DNA from: Stenopsyche tienmushanensis
Lineage: Eukaryota; Arthropoda; Insecta; Trichoptera; Stenopsychidae
Assembly: GCA_008973525.1 (NCBI GenBank)
Contig: WACJ01000044.1
Span: 248,001 to 312,000 of the forward strand
DNA length: 64,000 bases
Direction of reading: 5' to 3'
Below are positions 53,101-64,000 of this stretch, in pieces. Made by a program: the position numbers and the translations under genes. The notes beneath the pieces are model-generated. The model saw nothing but the letters and a program-made list of their open reading frames with translations. It did no database searches and had not been told where the DNA came from. Within the stretch, counting starts at the first letter, position 1; each line of letters begins with the position of its first letter.

Positions 53101-55720
53101 ATCTGGCATTTCTTAATCCGCAAGAGTTTCTTCGTTTATTAAAAAAAATCGATTTGAATAGAGAATTAATTGACTTCTTATCCGAGGATATAATTTACTG
53201 ATATCATGTTTGTATCATTAAATTTAGTTTTCTCAAGACTTTCTCGCCTGAACGTAATTTTTTTCAGCGTGAAATTTATTGGCTTGGAATTAAATACATC
53301 GTTTATCATTCAAGCAATCCGATTTAAATATGCATGCACAATTTTGTATTAAAAAACTTAATTTAGATAGCCAATCATTTCAAAGCTCGCTGAGAAGCTT
53401 AATAATTTCCAATCATCAAAATACCTTTGAAACTTTATAAACAAATAACTTTTTGCATTGGATGATTAATACGTTCAAGAGTAAATGCAAATGTAAGAAT
53501 AAAAACTATATCCAATTTATTACTTTGAAACGGCATAACATTTTATCAGGCGATGTATCAATAGATATTAATGCATTTAGATCATCGTTTTCTCGCTTTT
53601 AAGCTTATTGAATTATTTATTTGTTAAATTTCGCTTTCTCATATGCATAAAAAATGATTTTGAATCAAATCTGTACAAAAATTAAGATTTACAGCTTTGG
53701 GTCAAAATATTCGATATATATAAAATTCTCAGTTAGTCGATATTCAATGACGCAAATCTTTCTTCATAAGATCATTGCATCATCAGCAATATGATCATTT
53801 AGGATTTCACAATGTTCAATGACTATTTTTATCGGTTGTAACGCTAATATTGACAGCGAAATGAGCTAATTGTTGGTAAATTCGATCTGTGGGGCTTACA
53901 TAATTTTCGATTATCAAAAAACGCTATGAATGTATTCAATAATTTTTAAAATTAATATATTTTATGTATTAAATTCAATCAATAATCAAAAACGGCTATC
54001 ATTATTTTAATCATCAGAATTTCATCATGTGCATCAGATAATTTAACGGGTGTTCAATAGACAGACGGACAATTAAAATATGCATGCAAATCATAATTGG
54101 CGCTTTATATTTTAATCTTTTAGAGAAATTTCTTATAAATTCAGGATCTCATACGAAATCTGGCCTGATTTTTTTTAATCGTTTGCGATTTAATATGATG
54201 ATTTTTATGAGCACTTATTATAAAATCAAAAATAATTGATGGAGTTATATGAATAGAAGATTTAAGATTACCAAATTTATTAGCATAATATTTTTTGTAC
54301 AATCCAAGCATTACAAATACCTTAAACTAATAACCAAAACATAAATTTTTCTATTGAGATATCATTTAAATTGGTCATAAAATTAATTAATCTTCCCTTA
54401 TGTTCAATAGAAATTTTTAATAACTTTCCAGCTTAGAAGCAAAAAACGATTATAAATTCATTTCTATTTATATGCATTTTTAAATCGTTTTTGCCTCTGT
54501 AAAGATGGAAATCCGTCGCGGCGAAGTCCGATAAATAATAAGTACATATATGCTAAAAGTTTCCAGTTTAATTCCCATATTTTATCCAGTATTATTTTTT
54601 AATGCAAATTTTCCAATTATTATCAATAAGTCTGTGCAACCGGGAGGAAAGGGACTATTTTTGGTGTATTTAAGAAGGCATATCACGTGTTTCGTCGCTC
54701 TTTTTTGTTGTGTTCGATCAAAGCGTGCGGTTCCCATCCTATCCCATAACACTCATCCTATTCGTTTTTGCTATGAGTTTTAAATGGTCCCAATGGGATC
54801 TAAGTCTTTGCTATGACTCCGCGATCATTTACCGTGGATTTGACTCGATTAGGGATTTTAGTGCATCGTTATCAAAATTCGAAGGTCGTTCTGTTCTCGG
54901 TTCATCCCGATTTAAATTTAAAAAAAATGACTATTGACTAAAAATGTTATCCTTTTTGCTCATAATAAGTTCTTAAAATTGGCGAATATTTTTTTGTCCC
55001 TCTAATATTTATATAACACCCCCCATCGATACTTGTGTCCAAGCCATATCGCCCTTATTTCATAGCATAAAGTTTTATGCAATATTTAAGACATTCTAAT
55101 TAAATTCTCATTTGACATCACGTTTCAAATTTATGGTTTGGCCACGTGGGATAAAAATAGAAATTATAAATTTGAGTGCATTTTGGCAGTTTGGTAGCTT
55201 GGCAGTTATCAGTTGGCATTTGCAGGAATATAATTATTAATCCACTTAGCCAAGAGCTAAGCCTAATGCTATATTGTTAAGCCAATTAGGAGAGGCAATC
55301 GTGCGAGCAGCGAATATGTGGCGCAACCCGGCGAAAGGGAGACCGACGCCCGAAACCAGAACGTCCTAACCCTTTTCAACCCCGCCGGGAAATAATTACC
55401 ATAAATCAACCGTAATTAAAGACCACTCTCGCCTGAGAGCGTCAAATTTCTATATCAGTTTTACACCAATCGCATAATTAAGATAAATTGATATATAATT
55501 TACATGAATGGTTTGTTTTGTTGCCCAATTGCTTTTTTTGTCGCGTTATTGTGCGTCGTTTCGCATTTGTTCATAGCGGCCATAATGGCGCTATGAATAT
55601 TCATCGGGCCACAAAAAGAGGATTACATCTTAATTAATATCAATATTCAAATTCATAATTTACTGTACGAGTGTTGCCGCGGGAGCAATTATTACAAAAT
55701 ATGTTTTTCGCGTTTGGGAG

Positions 55721-55751
55721 GCGAGAATCGCCTATGGAAGGCAATTCTCGC
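55721..55751. repeat. strong hairpin in msh intron 1
   Basis: GCGAGAAT-C-GCCT, loop ATGGA, AGGC-A-ATTCTCGC: 12 base pairs with one internal mismatch, near-symmetric and GC-rich against an AT-rich background. Confidence 0.7.
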
Positions 55752-56073
55752 TGAAATAATTAAAAAAGCATATACATTACGACCATGTCCGATTAATTGA
55801 TATATATACTGACCGATAATGAATGGATATATTTGAATGCCGCCCTTCCGAAAGGCGAGTGGGGATAGCTTCTTGTATAGGTGGCCGGCGTCACCATGAA
55901 TTTGTTCCTCTGTGGGAGAGAACATGACGCCATATTTTTAAAAAATAATTAAATTTCAGAAAAGCATGTATGAATAAATAATATCTGTTGATAATTTAAT
56001 GGATGAAATTCCGGATCAATTTACAGTATCTGCCAAATCAAGCCTTATTTCGTTCATATCACGTTATTGATAT

Positions 56074-56870
56074 ATACACTACCGACAATAAGTTTGGAAA
56101 CACCTATCATATTATCGAGTTTTATGTAAAAACATAATTAACTACTACAAATAATTATTCAATGCTAGAATTATTACTTCTACTTATAAATGCATCATAA
56201 AAAATTAAAATATAAATACAATATAAATATTTAAAAAAAATCTAAAATGGTAAAATCAACCGAATTAAGTACTTTGATTCGTACTTCTATCATTGCATAA
56301 TAAAATTAAGCTTTTTTAAACAGGATAAATAAAGATTTTTCATAAAGGGAATGCATTATACCATTAGAAGACAGCAGTGGACTGGGATTTTGAAGGACAG
56401 AAAAAGACCGGACTGCCCAAAATCTACCATTGATCCCAAAGACAACTTTATTACATTATTGTTCAATTAAAACAGTCTTTTTACGGTACTTAAATTGGCT
56501 GCAAAATTAAATTAAACTTTACCATCCAAACTTCGAATACAAATTTGAAATATTTAGGCTCAAATATGAGAATTTTAATTTGTGATCAAAATCGAATCGT
56601 GCTTTAAAAGTTTGTATATTGCCTGTAATTAAGCATGAAGGTAGAAATGTGATAGTGTGGGGTTATTTTGAAAGTGAAACTTCTGGACATTTAATAAAAA
56701 TCGATATAAAATTCATAAGATTTGCTTGGATATACTTCAAGTAAATGCAGCATCTTCAAGCCTTCGAATATCAAAGCAAAATTTTGCATTCTAGTAAGAT
56801 AATATCTCTAAATAAATAAACAATTTTATTGAACCACACAATCAACATACTTGTTTCCGATAGAGCTATT
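56074..56870 (+). mobile_element. Tc1-like transposon relic in msh intron 1
   Basis: Left terminus ACACTACCGACAATAAGTTTGGAAACACCT-type (about 56076-56105; the AAGTTTGGAAACACCT part is typical of Tc1 ends). Coding remnants: LKDRKRPDCPKSTIDPKDN around 56390-56445 (the GRP(R/P)..T..D linker of Tc1 transposase), then PVIKHEGRNVIVWGYFESET at about 56620-56680 (family pattern PTVKHGGGSVMVWGCF), followed by GHLIKIDI. A NFAF..DN remnant near 56780 may be the second catalytic block. The first catalytic region is lost, stops are frequent and I could not find the right end. Confidence 0.78.
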
Positions 56871-59800
56871 GTAAGATAATATCGATCGAAAAATCGTATT
56901 CCTACTTGTGCCAATATGTTCTGGAATGACATAAAAGTATACTGGAAGTTTTTTCGCGAAATACCAAGCATTTTTAAACTAATAGGTAATGCATATATAC
57001 TAAAAACTTTCATCATTTATGGGAAAAAATGATCTTTATGATCCAAAAAGTATAAAATATTAGAACAAAGATATTAAGGCATAAAAGAGCATCAAAAAAA
57101 TTACATCCAAGAGGAGTAATCTCGAATGCTCTTCATTTAATAAATAATTGAAGCAGCGAGTGATCTTCATAAAACTATGAGCTACTCTGATCATGATTTG
57201 AGCCACAGTAACTATCGAAAATTTGCTTGTGTTTTTGATCAGGATATTAAATTATTCACAAATATACTTGCATTCAAATATGCATTCATACTACGAACAG
57301 ATGAAAAATTTAGTTGCAGACTTCTTTTAAAAAACAAGCTTGTCTACTAAAAGTATGATGTTTAAATATTTTTTAAACACTTGGTCTGACGGACCCTGTA
57401 AAATATTTTCAGAATGCAAAAATAACATGAATGAATATTAGCGCATATGCGATTCAGGAATACACAACCTTCAGACGTTCGTTCCCTCAATCTGTCATCG
57501 TGAGGCATTGCTCCACGCTGAATAGCGTCAACGGCTTTATATACTGTTAGTCGGGAATTATGGCAATATTTTACACTTATCGTTGCGAAATCTACATTTC
57601 CCATTACATTAACAAATAACTGTATGCATTTTCTTCATCATAATGGAATAAATCAAATGCCAATTGCTATGAAATTAAGATGTACACTTAGCAAATAAAT
57701 AACGCCATATTGTTTATGGCCATTAAACATATAATTTATTGTTGCTTATGATCATATCGTCGTGATAACAACACAATTGAACGACGAATATTCAAATCGA
57801 CCGACTTAATAATCGTCGATTGTATTAACTAATCGACCGTTGATATATATAAGTTTTGCTCTTCGGAAATGGCACGTCTTCTGCGCACTGATTGTTTTCT
57901 TGTAAATAAATTTTACGTTGCATTGCCTCCATTGTATGGAATCTGATGCAATATTTTCTTATCGGCACATTTCAAATTATCGACTAAATTTGCCAGCACA
58001 TACATGCGCCAGCGTGTGCCTGAACAATTTCTCAATTTTTTTATCGCCATTGTAAATTGACCACGCTATCTTTCAATAAGCCCATTATCGAAGATGCAAT
58101 TGACCGTTACACCATCTCAATCCTGAGTGCATTTCAATACGGTATGCATTTGTAATTGAACCGTGTTTCAGTAATTGGCTTTACAATTCTTAGATATCAT
58201 TCAGTCGATTGTTTGCTCTATGCAAATTCTTCATACAATAACGTATTAAATGTTATTATTTTGTCACGATTTTCCGACACGATCATCACGCCTCTTAGTG
58301 CAAATGTTAAAATGTATATAAACGATTTTATTGGTATATATCAATTTTCTTTTATATGAAAAAAAAATGTTCTTGGACCACTGCAGTATGTAGCAACATC
58401 AAATAATTAGTCATGCTTTTTGTAATGGATGGTTGTTGCTTTTATGCATCCTTCATTTATATTCGCGAATGCAGTTCATGGCTGCAGTTTATGCTTCTCC
58501 GCATAGACTTCCTTTCGGCTGTAAAACAATGATGACAGACAATTTACATCTTCAATTAAATAGAAACGTTAAAAATTACATGAACGCTTGTATCGTCGGT
58601 AATTATGAAGAAGATTAAATTTGTTGGCGATGGGTCAAGTATTAAGCCGAGCAGAACAGATGAAAGACACAAAGCATTCCACGTATTTTAAAATATGTTC
58701 CAAATTATAAAGATTCAATGGAAGTATCATCATTAAGCAATTTAAATGATTTATTGTCTTATTATTGTTTTTGTATAAATCTATATCTGTTCAAATTCTG
58801 GACTCTTATTGTTTAGTTCGGAGAGTGAAAATATTAATATTTTTGATCGAACGTCTCGATCTTATAGATTTATATTGATCTCCTGGATTTCAAAAAATAT
58901 ATACAGATGCGATTAATAGAGTTGTGCAGAAATGCTTATGAATAATTGAATTTGCTACAATAATTTAATATTCTAACTTTCCCACATATGGAAATCAAAT
59001 GGTAAACCACCACATGAAAAATCAACAGATTTGCAGGTTTTCAATTTTATTTTCAATATGGCAGTCTTATAAATTACGCGTCCGTCCAAGTTCCCGCAAA
59101 TGCAGAAACACCGATCGAAATCCGGTTTTCCTCACTTTGAAATCCAGATAAGATCTGCCGAAGCTTATTTCAACAATAAGACCATAAGTTACGAATGCAT
59201 CGGCAGCGAAGACAATAGAGTCAAGATTTTCGCCACCGGATGCAGATACTCAGGGATTGAGACGATGCTTCCGGAAAACTTTGCATCGGATTTGTTTCCC
59301 ATTGACGGATCGGCGTACGAAATCCGCTCATACAAAACGCTTTTGAATAATACAATAGACGTGCAATGTGAGCGCATCTGTTAATAAATTTGTGTTCTTC
59401 AAGTGATTAAGAATTAACGTGTTGGAGTTCAACCCCCGAATTAATTCATTACGGCGCGTTTTTAACAAGACCAAGTGGAGTAATAAAATTTTGTTTGCCC
59501 TATAAATAGTGGTAAGCGCATGGAAGCCACCCATAATTAAAAAGAGTAATAAAATGATAATTATAAGAGACGTTTCATGAAGTAGCGTTTCTACTATTGT
59601 ACATTGAATTAATTAGCGTGTAGTATTATATTTTCAGAGTCGAACAATGCTTCTTTTTTACCGACTTTTTTAATATTATGTACGCGTTTTATGTGTAAAT
59701 TATTGGTACAACAAAAATTATACGTCAATTAAATTATTCGAGGCAAGCAACGTCCGCTTGAATATCTATCTGAATTGATGACATAAAAACATAATTAAGT

Positions 59801-62800
59801 CTTTAATTTATCGACTGACTCGGGCTGTAAATAGCAGAGTGATTGCACAATTGTATTGATATTATTGCTTCAACTTTCGTTGCATCCAATTATGAACATT
59901 TGTTCTAATGCAATGTTGTGACAAATTGTTGTGGGCTTCCTTTCATTAAATAATATGAATATACTTATCTGTTGTAATTAACTATTGAGACAATAATAAA
60001 TTGAGGTAGATATATATTTAATTACATGGCGAATTGTACTAATTAATTGCTATATATTGATAAACTCGCATAATCCAGTTGCTACAAACATTTTAAACTT
60101 TGCCCAAAATAAAAAATCACATTATGTAATTGTATCGCCATATGTGTTTATCAAACATTATATTTAATAGCTCGTGTAATAAATTATTTAAAAAACTATA
60201 AACAAATTAACTGGTAGTGGTGCTGAAACAATTATTAAAATTGATAATGCCTTTTCCGTTGATTAACTATAATGTTTTTATCTTGTAACGAATAAAATAA
60301 TACAAAACAATGATTTCATTCAAATTTTGATTAGGTCAATCGTTAAAATTGTTATACGAATAAGAATTTAAATCAATTATCAAATAAACGAAATGATTTA
60401 AGCACAGTATCGACCGTTTAAATTTATCTTTCGGTGCAAAAAATATTTCAATCTTCGCTTAGATGAATTCCCATAATGGCCGATTCATTTCATGCGCTTC
60501 CCACATTACCTCATACGGTGGGACGCGTCTCATAAATTAAATAAATAAACACACAGTCAAGTGAAAATTAGCTACATGTCATCGACAATTAACCGACTTC
60601 TATGTAAATCATCACCGTCTTTACTTACGACTTGGAACAACTCATTATGCTCCGAGTGTCGTATTAATGAACAGGCATCCGCCCGTTGCGTCTCTTCTTC
60701 ACACAGTAGTGAAGATATGAGCAAAAAATCGCAAAAATTAATTCAAGCCGACAATGTTCCAAGAAGATCATTGTGATCGCCACAAAAGGTGTGAAATATT
60801 CCATAATTGCAACCGTGTCGGACATATTTAATAGTAAAATTGAGAAGCGCCCGCAATTCCCGGCGATACCGCGAATGATTGATGGCAATCATATTGATTT
60901 TTAATTGCGCTTGGAAATCAACAGGGATGTTATTGAAATCAAGAAATAATTTTATTTTCCGGCGATTCCGTTCTTATTAAGTACGACAGTCATTTACAGC
61001 CGTATGAAATCCGGTCGGTTAATTTAATCACGGCCAGTTACATGATTAATATGGGCAAAACGTTTAATAAAAACCGGTTTCGTCGACCGGGCTTCCCATT
61101 TAGACGTACGAAATAATTTCGAACGATAAATTAAGCGTACGCCTTTGTGCGGATTCACTCCACGGCGTAAATATTATGATCGATGCAAAGCAGTCTGCTT
61201 TTGGTCGAAAAAAGTTTGACAATCGCTATGCGTGACGGTAATATATTTAAAATCATTAAGTAGCCCCACATTTTATATTTATAAAGTTGTATATCTACGT
61301 CCGTCGATTGCGTCAAAGGAAGCTATTTCAAATATTCGAAAGTTGTAAATAATGTCACATTACAGGACTTGATGACATTTATTTCCCTACAGTCGTTCTC
61401 AAACTGTATCAAATAAATTATAATTCATAATCAATCTAATTAGCGTTTTCATTTTAAATGCCATAAACCAACCGGATTTATATAATTTGATTCTCTTTTC
61501 TGCAATAAATTCAAGCGATTAACATCGTTTTCGAAGTCGGAGCAAGTTTTTGAGCGATTATGAGTAGAATGTTGAGGGAGCGGACCTGATGAAGTGATAT
61601 TGAGTGGAATATAATTAAAGATCGGTTGAATGGGCGCGTTTGCGTGGATGCAATAACCCGTTTTAATTAACCAGCCGGTCATTAGCAAATCGACAAATTA
61701 ATAAATGCCAACGAATACATTAATATATAATTCATGTTCAACTCCCATACGAATCTAATTGTTCGGCTATATTGGAATGCTATAAATATAATAGGCAACG
61801 GGCTACAAAAAATTGACAGAGATGCTTGGCTAACGCGAAACAAACCCGCGACAGAGATTGGAAATATTCATACTTTTTTGCAATAAGAGAGCCTTAAATG
61901 GAATGAATATAAATAAACATACATGCATATCAAAATATAATGGGCTTATTAAATTGATACAAGAGCTGTTATTGATCAATTTATAGTTAAAAGATTTACA
62001 AGAGCGAAATTATTTTAAACGAAAAAATAGTTATAAAAACAGATTTCCCATAAGAAATAACATTTTTTCTATTTTAAATAACGACGATAAATACTTAAAT
62101 AATGCGATTTTAAATCATTAAAATTATTTAAAATATACAGATCCTTAATTTTAAATAACCACCAATCGATAATGTTTACAAATTAAATGTCAGATGGCCA
62201 ATAATCTTGGTGCATTTGGTACCAAGGCACTGAAAATGATTAACAAGACTTCTCAAATATTTGCACACATCTTTTCACACCGTCGCCTTCGCCGTGTTTT
62301 GCGTCGAAAATTTGCATGGAAATATTTTTCGCAAGGTGCTAAAACGCTCGTTATTCGATCACATTGTAAATTTATCAAAAAAATATGTTTTCGGCATGTA
62401 TTTTAATGGCAAATTCGTGTGAAAATTGCATGTTAAATGACTTGGAAGAAAAATATACACATTCATTGTTGTCGAGAATCGTTCGCGAGACGAAGTTGAA
62501 GAGCGAAAAAAAATTATAGACATCACTCGAAGGGACCGCAAGTAATTGAATATTTACTATTCCATTGCGGTCTATTACAATGCATTTTTTCCTGCGCGAT
62601 AATGAATAAAATGTGTGCGATGCGCTCGTTATGAAGAAAATATTGTTATTTATGTGAATAAAAGTTGAATAACCGGCCGACGTTAAAATGTTGCGATTAA
62701 AAGAATGGTAGTATTAAAAAGCGTGAAAGCTTAGAGGCCGTTTGGGATAATAAATCAAAAATGCCGATGGAAGCCTTTGATCAAAAAATAATTTAGCGCT

Positions 62801-63195
62801 CAATATGTATGCAAATGAACGAGAGACAAATTCTTATAAGAATCCAACGCTGAACAAATATCTTTTGGAATATTGATATTTATTTGAAACTAATTTATTA
62901 TCGATTATCATTCTCGCTTGAATATTTGATTGAACAAAAACGTTCGTTTGACGTCGGAGGGTGTGTGTTGTCGCCTCGGTTGGGAATCATTATGATTGAT
63001 TCATTTTAATTAATGAATGTAGAAAAAACAGTCGACCCCTATTGAAGCCGCCGTATTATAATGATTGTTCTGTTGTTGAACATAAATTTGTTTTGTAGGA
63101 ATATAAAGATTATGCTTGAGTAATAAATTTGCATTATTGACCGTCGAAGACATGTTAAAATGCCGATGGGCGCTTGTATGAGAAATGATAAATAC
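56871..63195 (-). other. msh: msh intron 1, 5' part
   Basis: AT-rich with higher-complexity stretches at about 57720-58130, 59060-59390, 60470-61200 and 62200-62560. One unidentified open frame (59100..59384, plus strand) is described separately. No other gene, RNA gene or transposon recognised. The donor GTATTT lies at 63195. Confidence 0.5.
59100..59384 (+). CDS. unidentified 94-codon open frame within msh intron 1
   Basis: Opposite strand to msh. ATG at 59100, in frame from a stop at about 59066, ending TGTTAA. Composition is clearly less AT-rich than the intron and codon-like. The product is mixed and soluble-looking (FEIQIRSAEAYFNNKTISYE, later IFATGCRYSGIETMLPENF, then DLFPIDGSAYEIRSYK), with four Cys and no membrane segment. 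I recognise no domain. It could be a nested small gene, an exon, a fragment of a mobile or processed sequence, or a conserved regulatory element that happens to be open. No obvious splice sites or poly(A) context decide this, although AATAAA follows immediately (59384-59389). Confidence 0.25.
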   Translation: MQKHRSKSGFPHFEIQIRSAEAYFNNKTISYECIGSEDNRVKIFATGCRYSGIETMLPENFASDLFPIDGSAYEIRSYKTLLNNTIDVQCERIC

Positions 63196-63964
63196 CTGCA
63201 GTCAGATGAGAGACGGGAAATCCTCCCGGTCCTTGGAACATGGGTCCGGTCGGACCGAAGGGACCCATGACCGGAGATGAGACCCACGGGCCGGGATGAG
63301 CTCCGAGTCCCGCTTGGTAGGCGGCCGCGGCGGCTGCGAGCGCGCTGAACGGGGTCGGTCTGATGGGGCCCTGTCCCCCGGCCTGTCCTCCGAGTCCTTG
63401 GAGTCCCTGGAGACTCTGACCCCTCTCCTGCATCAGCTGTCTCTGCCGTTGGTACAGCATCTCCCGCTCGTCCTCACTCAATCTTCCGTCTTCGACTCCG
63501 CCGTCGTCTATGTTCAGATCTTCGACGTCCACTATCGAATCCTCCTGATTGACGGAGTCCTCGTATTCTTCGTCGGATGAAGTCATCAGCGGGGGTGTGT
63601 TGTTTGAGTTATTCAAGTTGAGCGGCGGACTCGAGGCGCTCTGGACCATCGTATCGGGCGAGAGGAGTCTCGAAGTCTGTCTGCCGTGGACGAGGTCCCT
63701 CTTCTGGCCGGGCAGCTCGGGGGTCGCCTGAGGAGACTGGCGAAGGGGTGAATGGGGATTTATCTGATGATGATGGAATATCTCCGGGGATATCCTGTCG
63801 CTCTCGGCATCGTCGTCTCTCAGCGGGGAGGTCTTGCTCTTCGGCCGGGTGTCAGCCAGGAGCGAAGCGACGCTGAAGCTTATTCTCGTGTTCTTGTTGG
63901 GGTTGTTGTTGTTGTTGGTGGCGGAGCGGTCGACGGTTCTGACCGCTTCCGTCGGTAGAGCCAT
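63196..63964 (-). CDS. msh: msh coding exon 1 (N-terminal region with EH1 motif), possibly 5'-partial
   Basis: Encodes residues 1-256 plus the first base of codon 257. Seen in order: an Asn run (17-21); an EH1-like motif FSVASLL at 30-36 followed by AD, corresponding to the Msx N-terminal FSVxxLMAD motif, which in the family recruits Groucho/TLE co-repressors; a His run (64-66); a Ser/Pro/Asn-rich stretch; an acidic segment (about 131-168, DEEYED and SEDERE); a Gln-rich segment (171-198); six Ala (210-215); and a Gly/Pro-rich tail to HLTA. The exon ends CTGCAG before GTATTT. The ATG at 63964 has G at -3 and G at +4, a good context. However, the same frame stays open for the remaining 12 codons to the window edge, so an upstream start or splice acceptor cannot be excluded. 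GC is much higher than in the flanking intron. Opposite-strand open frames here are shadows. Confidence 0.9.
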
Positions 63965-64000
63965 GACCTGACGCTGCTTGACCGCAGTGAGATTTTGAAT

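Larger units (their letters stand above)
43888..56073 (-). other. msh: msh intron 1, 3' part; no nested gene recognised
   Basis: AT-rich intron with islands of higher GC and complexity at about 44640-44990, 46890-47460, 48890-49120, 50870-51080, 52690-52960 and 55180-55430. Composition suggests candidate intronic regulatory elements for msh; this is inference. Open frames here are under 90 codons with no recognisable domain. No transposon seen in this stretch apart from possible unrecognised decayed ones. Confidence 0.5.

Noticed and set aside
63039..63287. Minus-strand open frame overlapping the end of exon 1 and the intron
   Set aside because: Different frame from msh and runs through the splice donor into intron; shadow.
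63296..63958. Plus-strand open frames of 60-94 codons opposite msh exon 1
   Set aside because: Antisense shadows of exon 1; no independent features.

Overview
The window looks like nuclear DNA from an arthropod, most probably an insect; I cannot name the species. It is strongly AT-rich, has spliceosomal introns and very long non-coding stretches, and carries decayed mariner, Tc1, pogo/Tigger-like and piggyBac-like DNA transposons. Nothing suggests a prokaryote, organelle or virus.

I can support one protein-coding gene: an Msx / muscle segment homeobox (msh, Drop) orthologue on the minus strand at the right-hand side. Its first visible coding exon (63196..63964, possibly running past the window edge) encodes a long low-complexity N-terminal region with an EH1-type repressor motif. 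A 19.3 kb intron separates it from exon 2 (43706..43887), which carries the first 44 homeodomain residues. A 653 bp intron leads to exon 3 (42765..43052) with recognition helix 3 and a His/Pro/Gly/Leu-rich C-terminus. The exons join in frame through GT...AG junctions to a predicted 412-residue protein.

Positions 1..42764 lie downstream (3') of this gene and form a gene desert. It holds transposon relics and AT-rich DNA interrupted by islands of higher GC and higher complexity, which are candidate cis-regulatory elements. The relics are: two pogo/Tigger-like elements; an internally deleted mariner with clear inverted ends; a second mariner family present in five copies from ~540 bp deletion derivatives down to 78-110 bp MITEs; two piggyBac-like elements with TTAA ends plus one end fragment; a maT/Tc3-like transposase relic; and two further inverted-repeat elements. 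A short tandem array lies at 37.3-37.6 kb.

The big intron (43888..63195) has the same texture. It contains one Tc1 relic, a few hairpins, several GC-richer islands and one unidentified open frame of 94 codons on the opposite strand (59100..59384). I found no tRNA, rRNA, CRISPR or bacterial-type system and no convincing novel molecular system. The points most worth a second look are the mariner deletion cohort, the possible regulatory islands, the tandem array and the intronic open frame.
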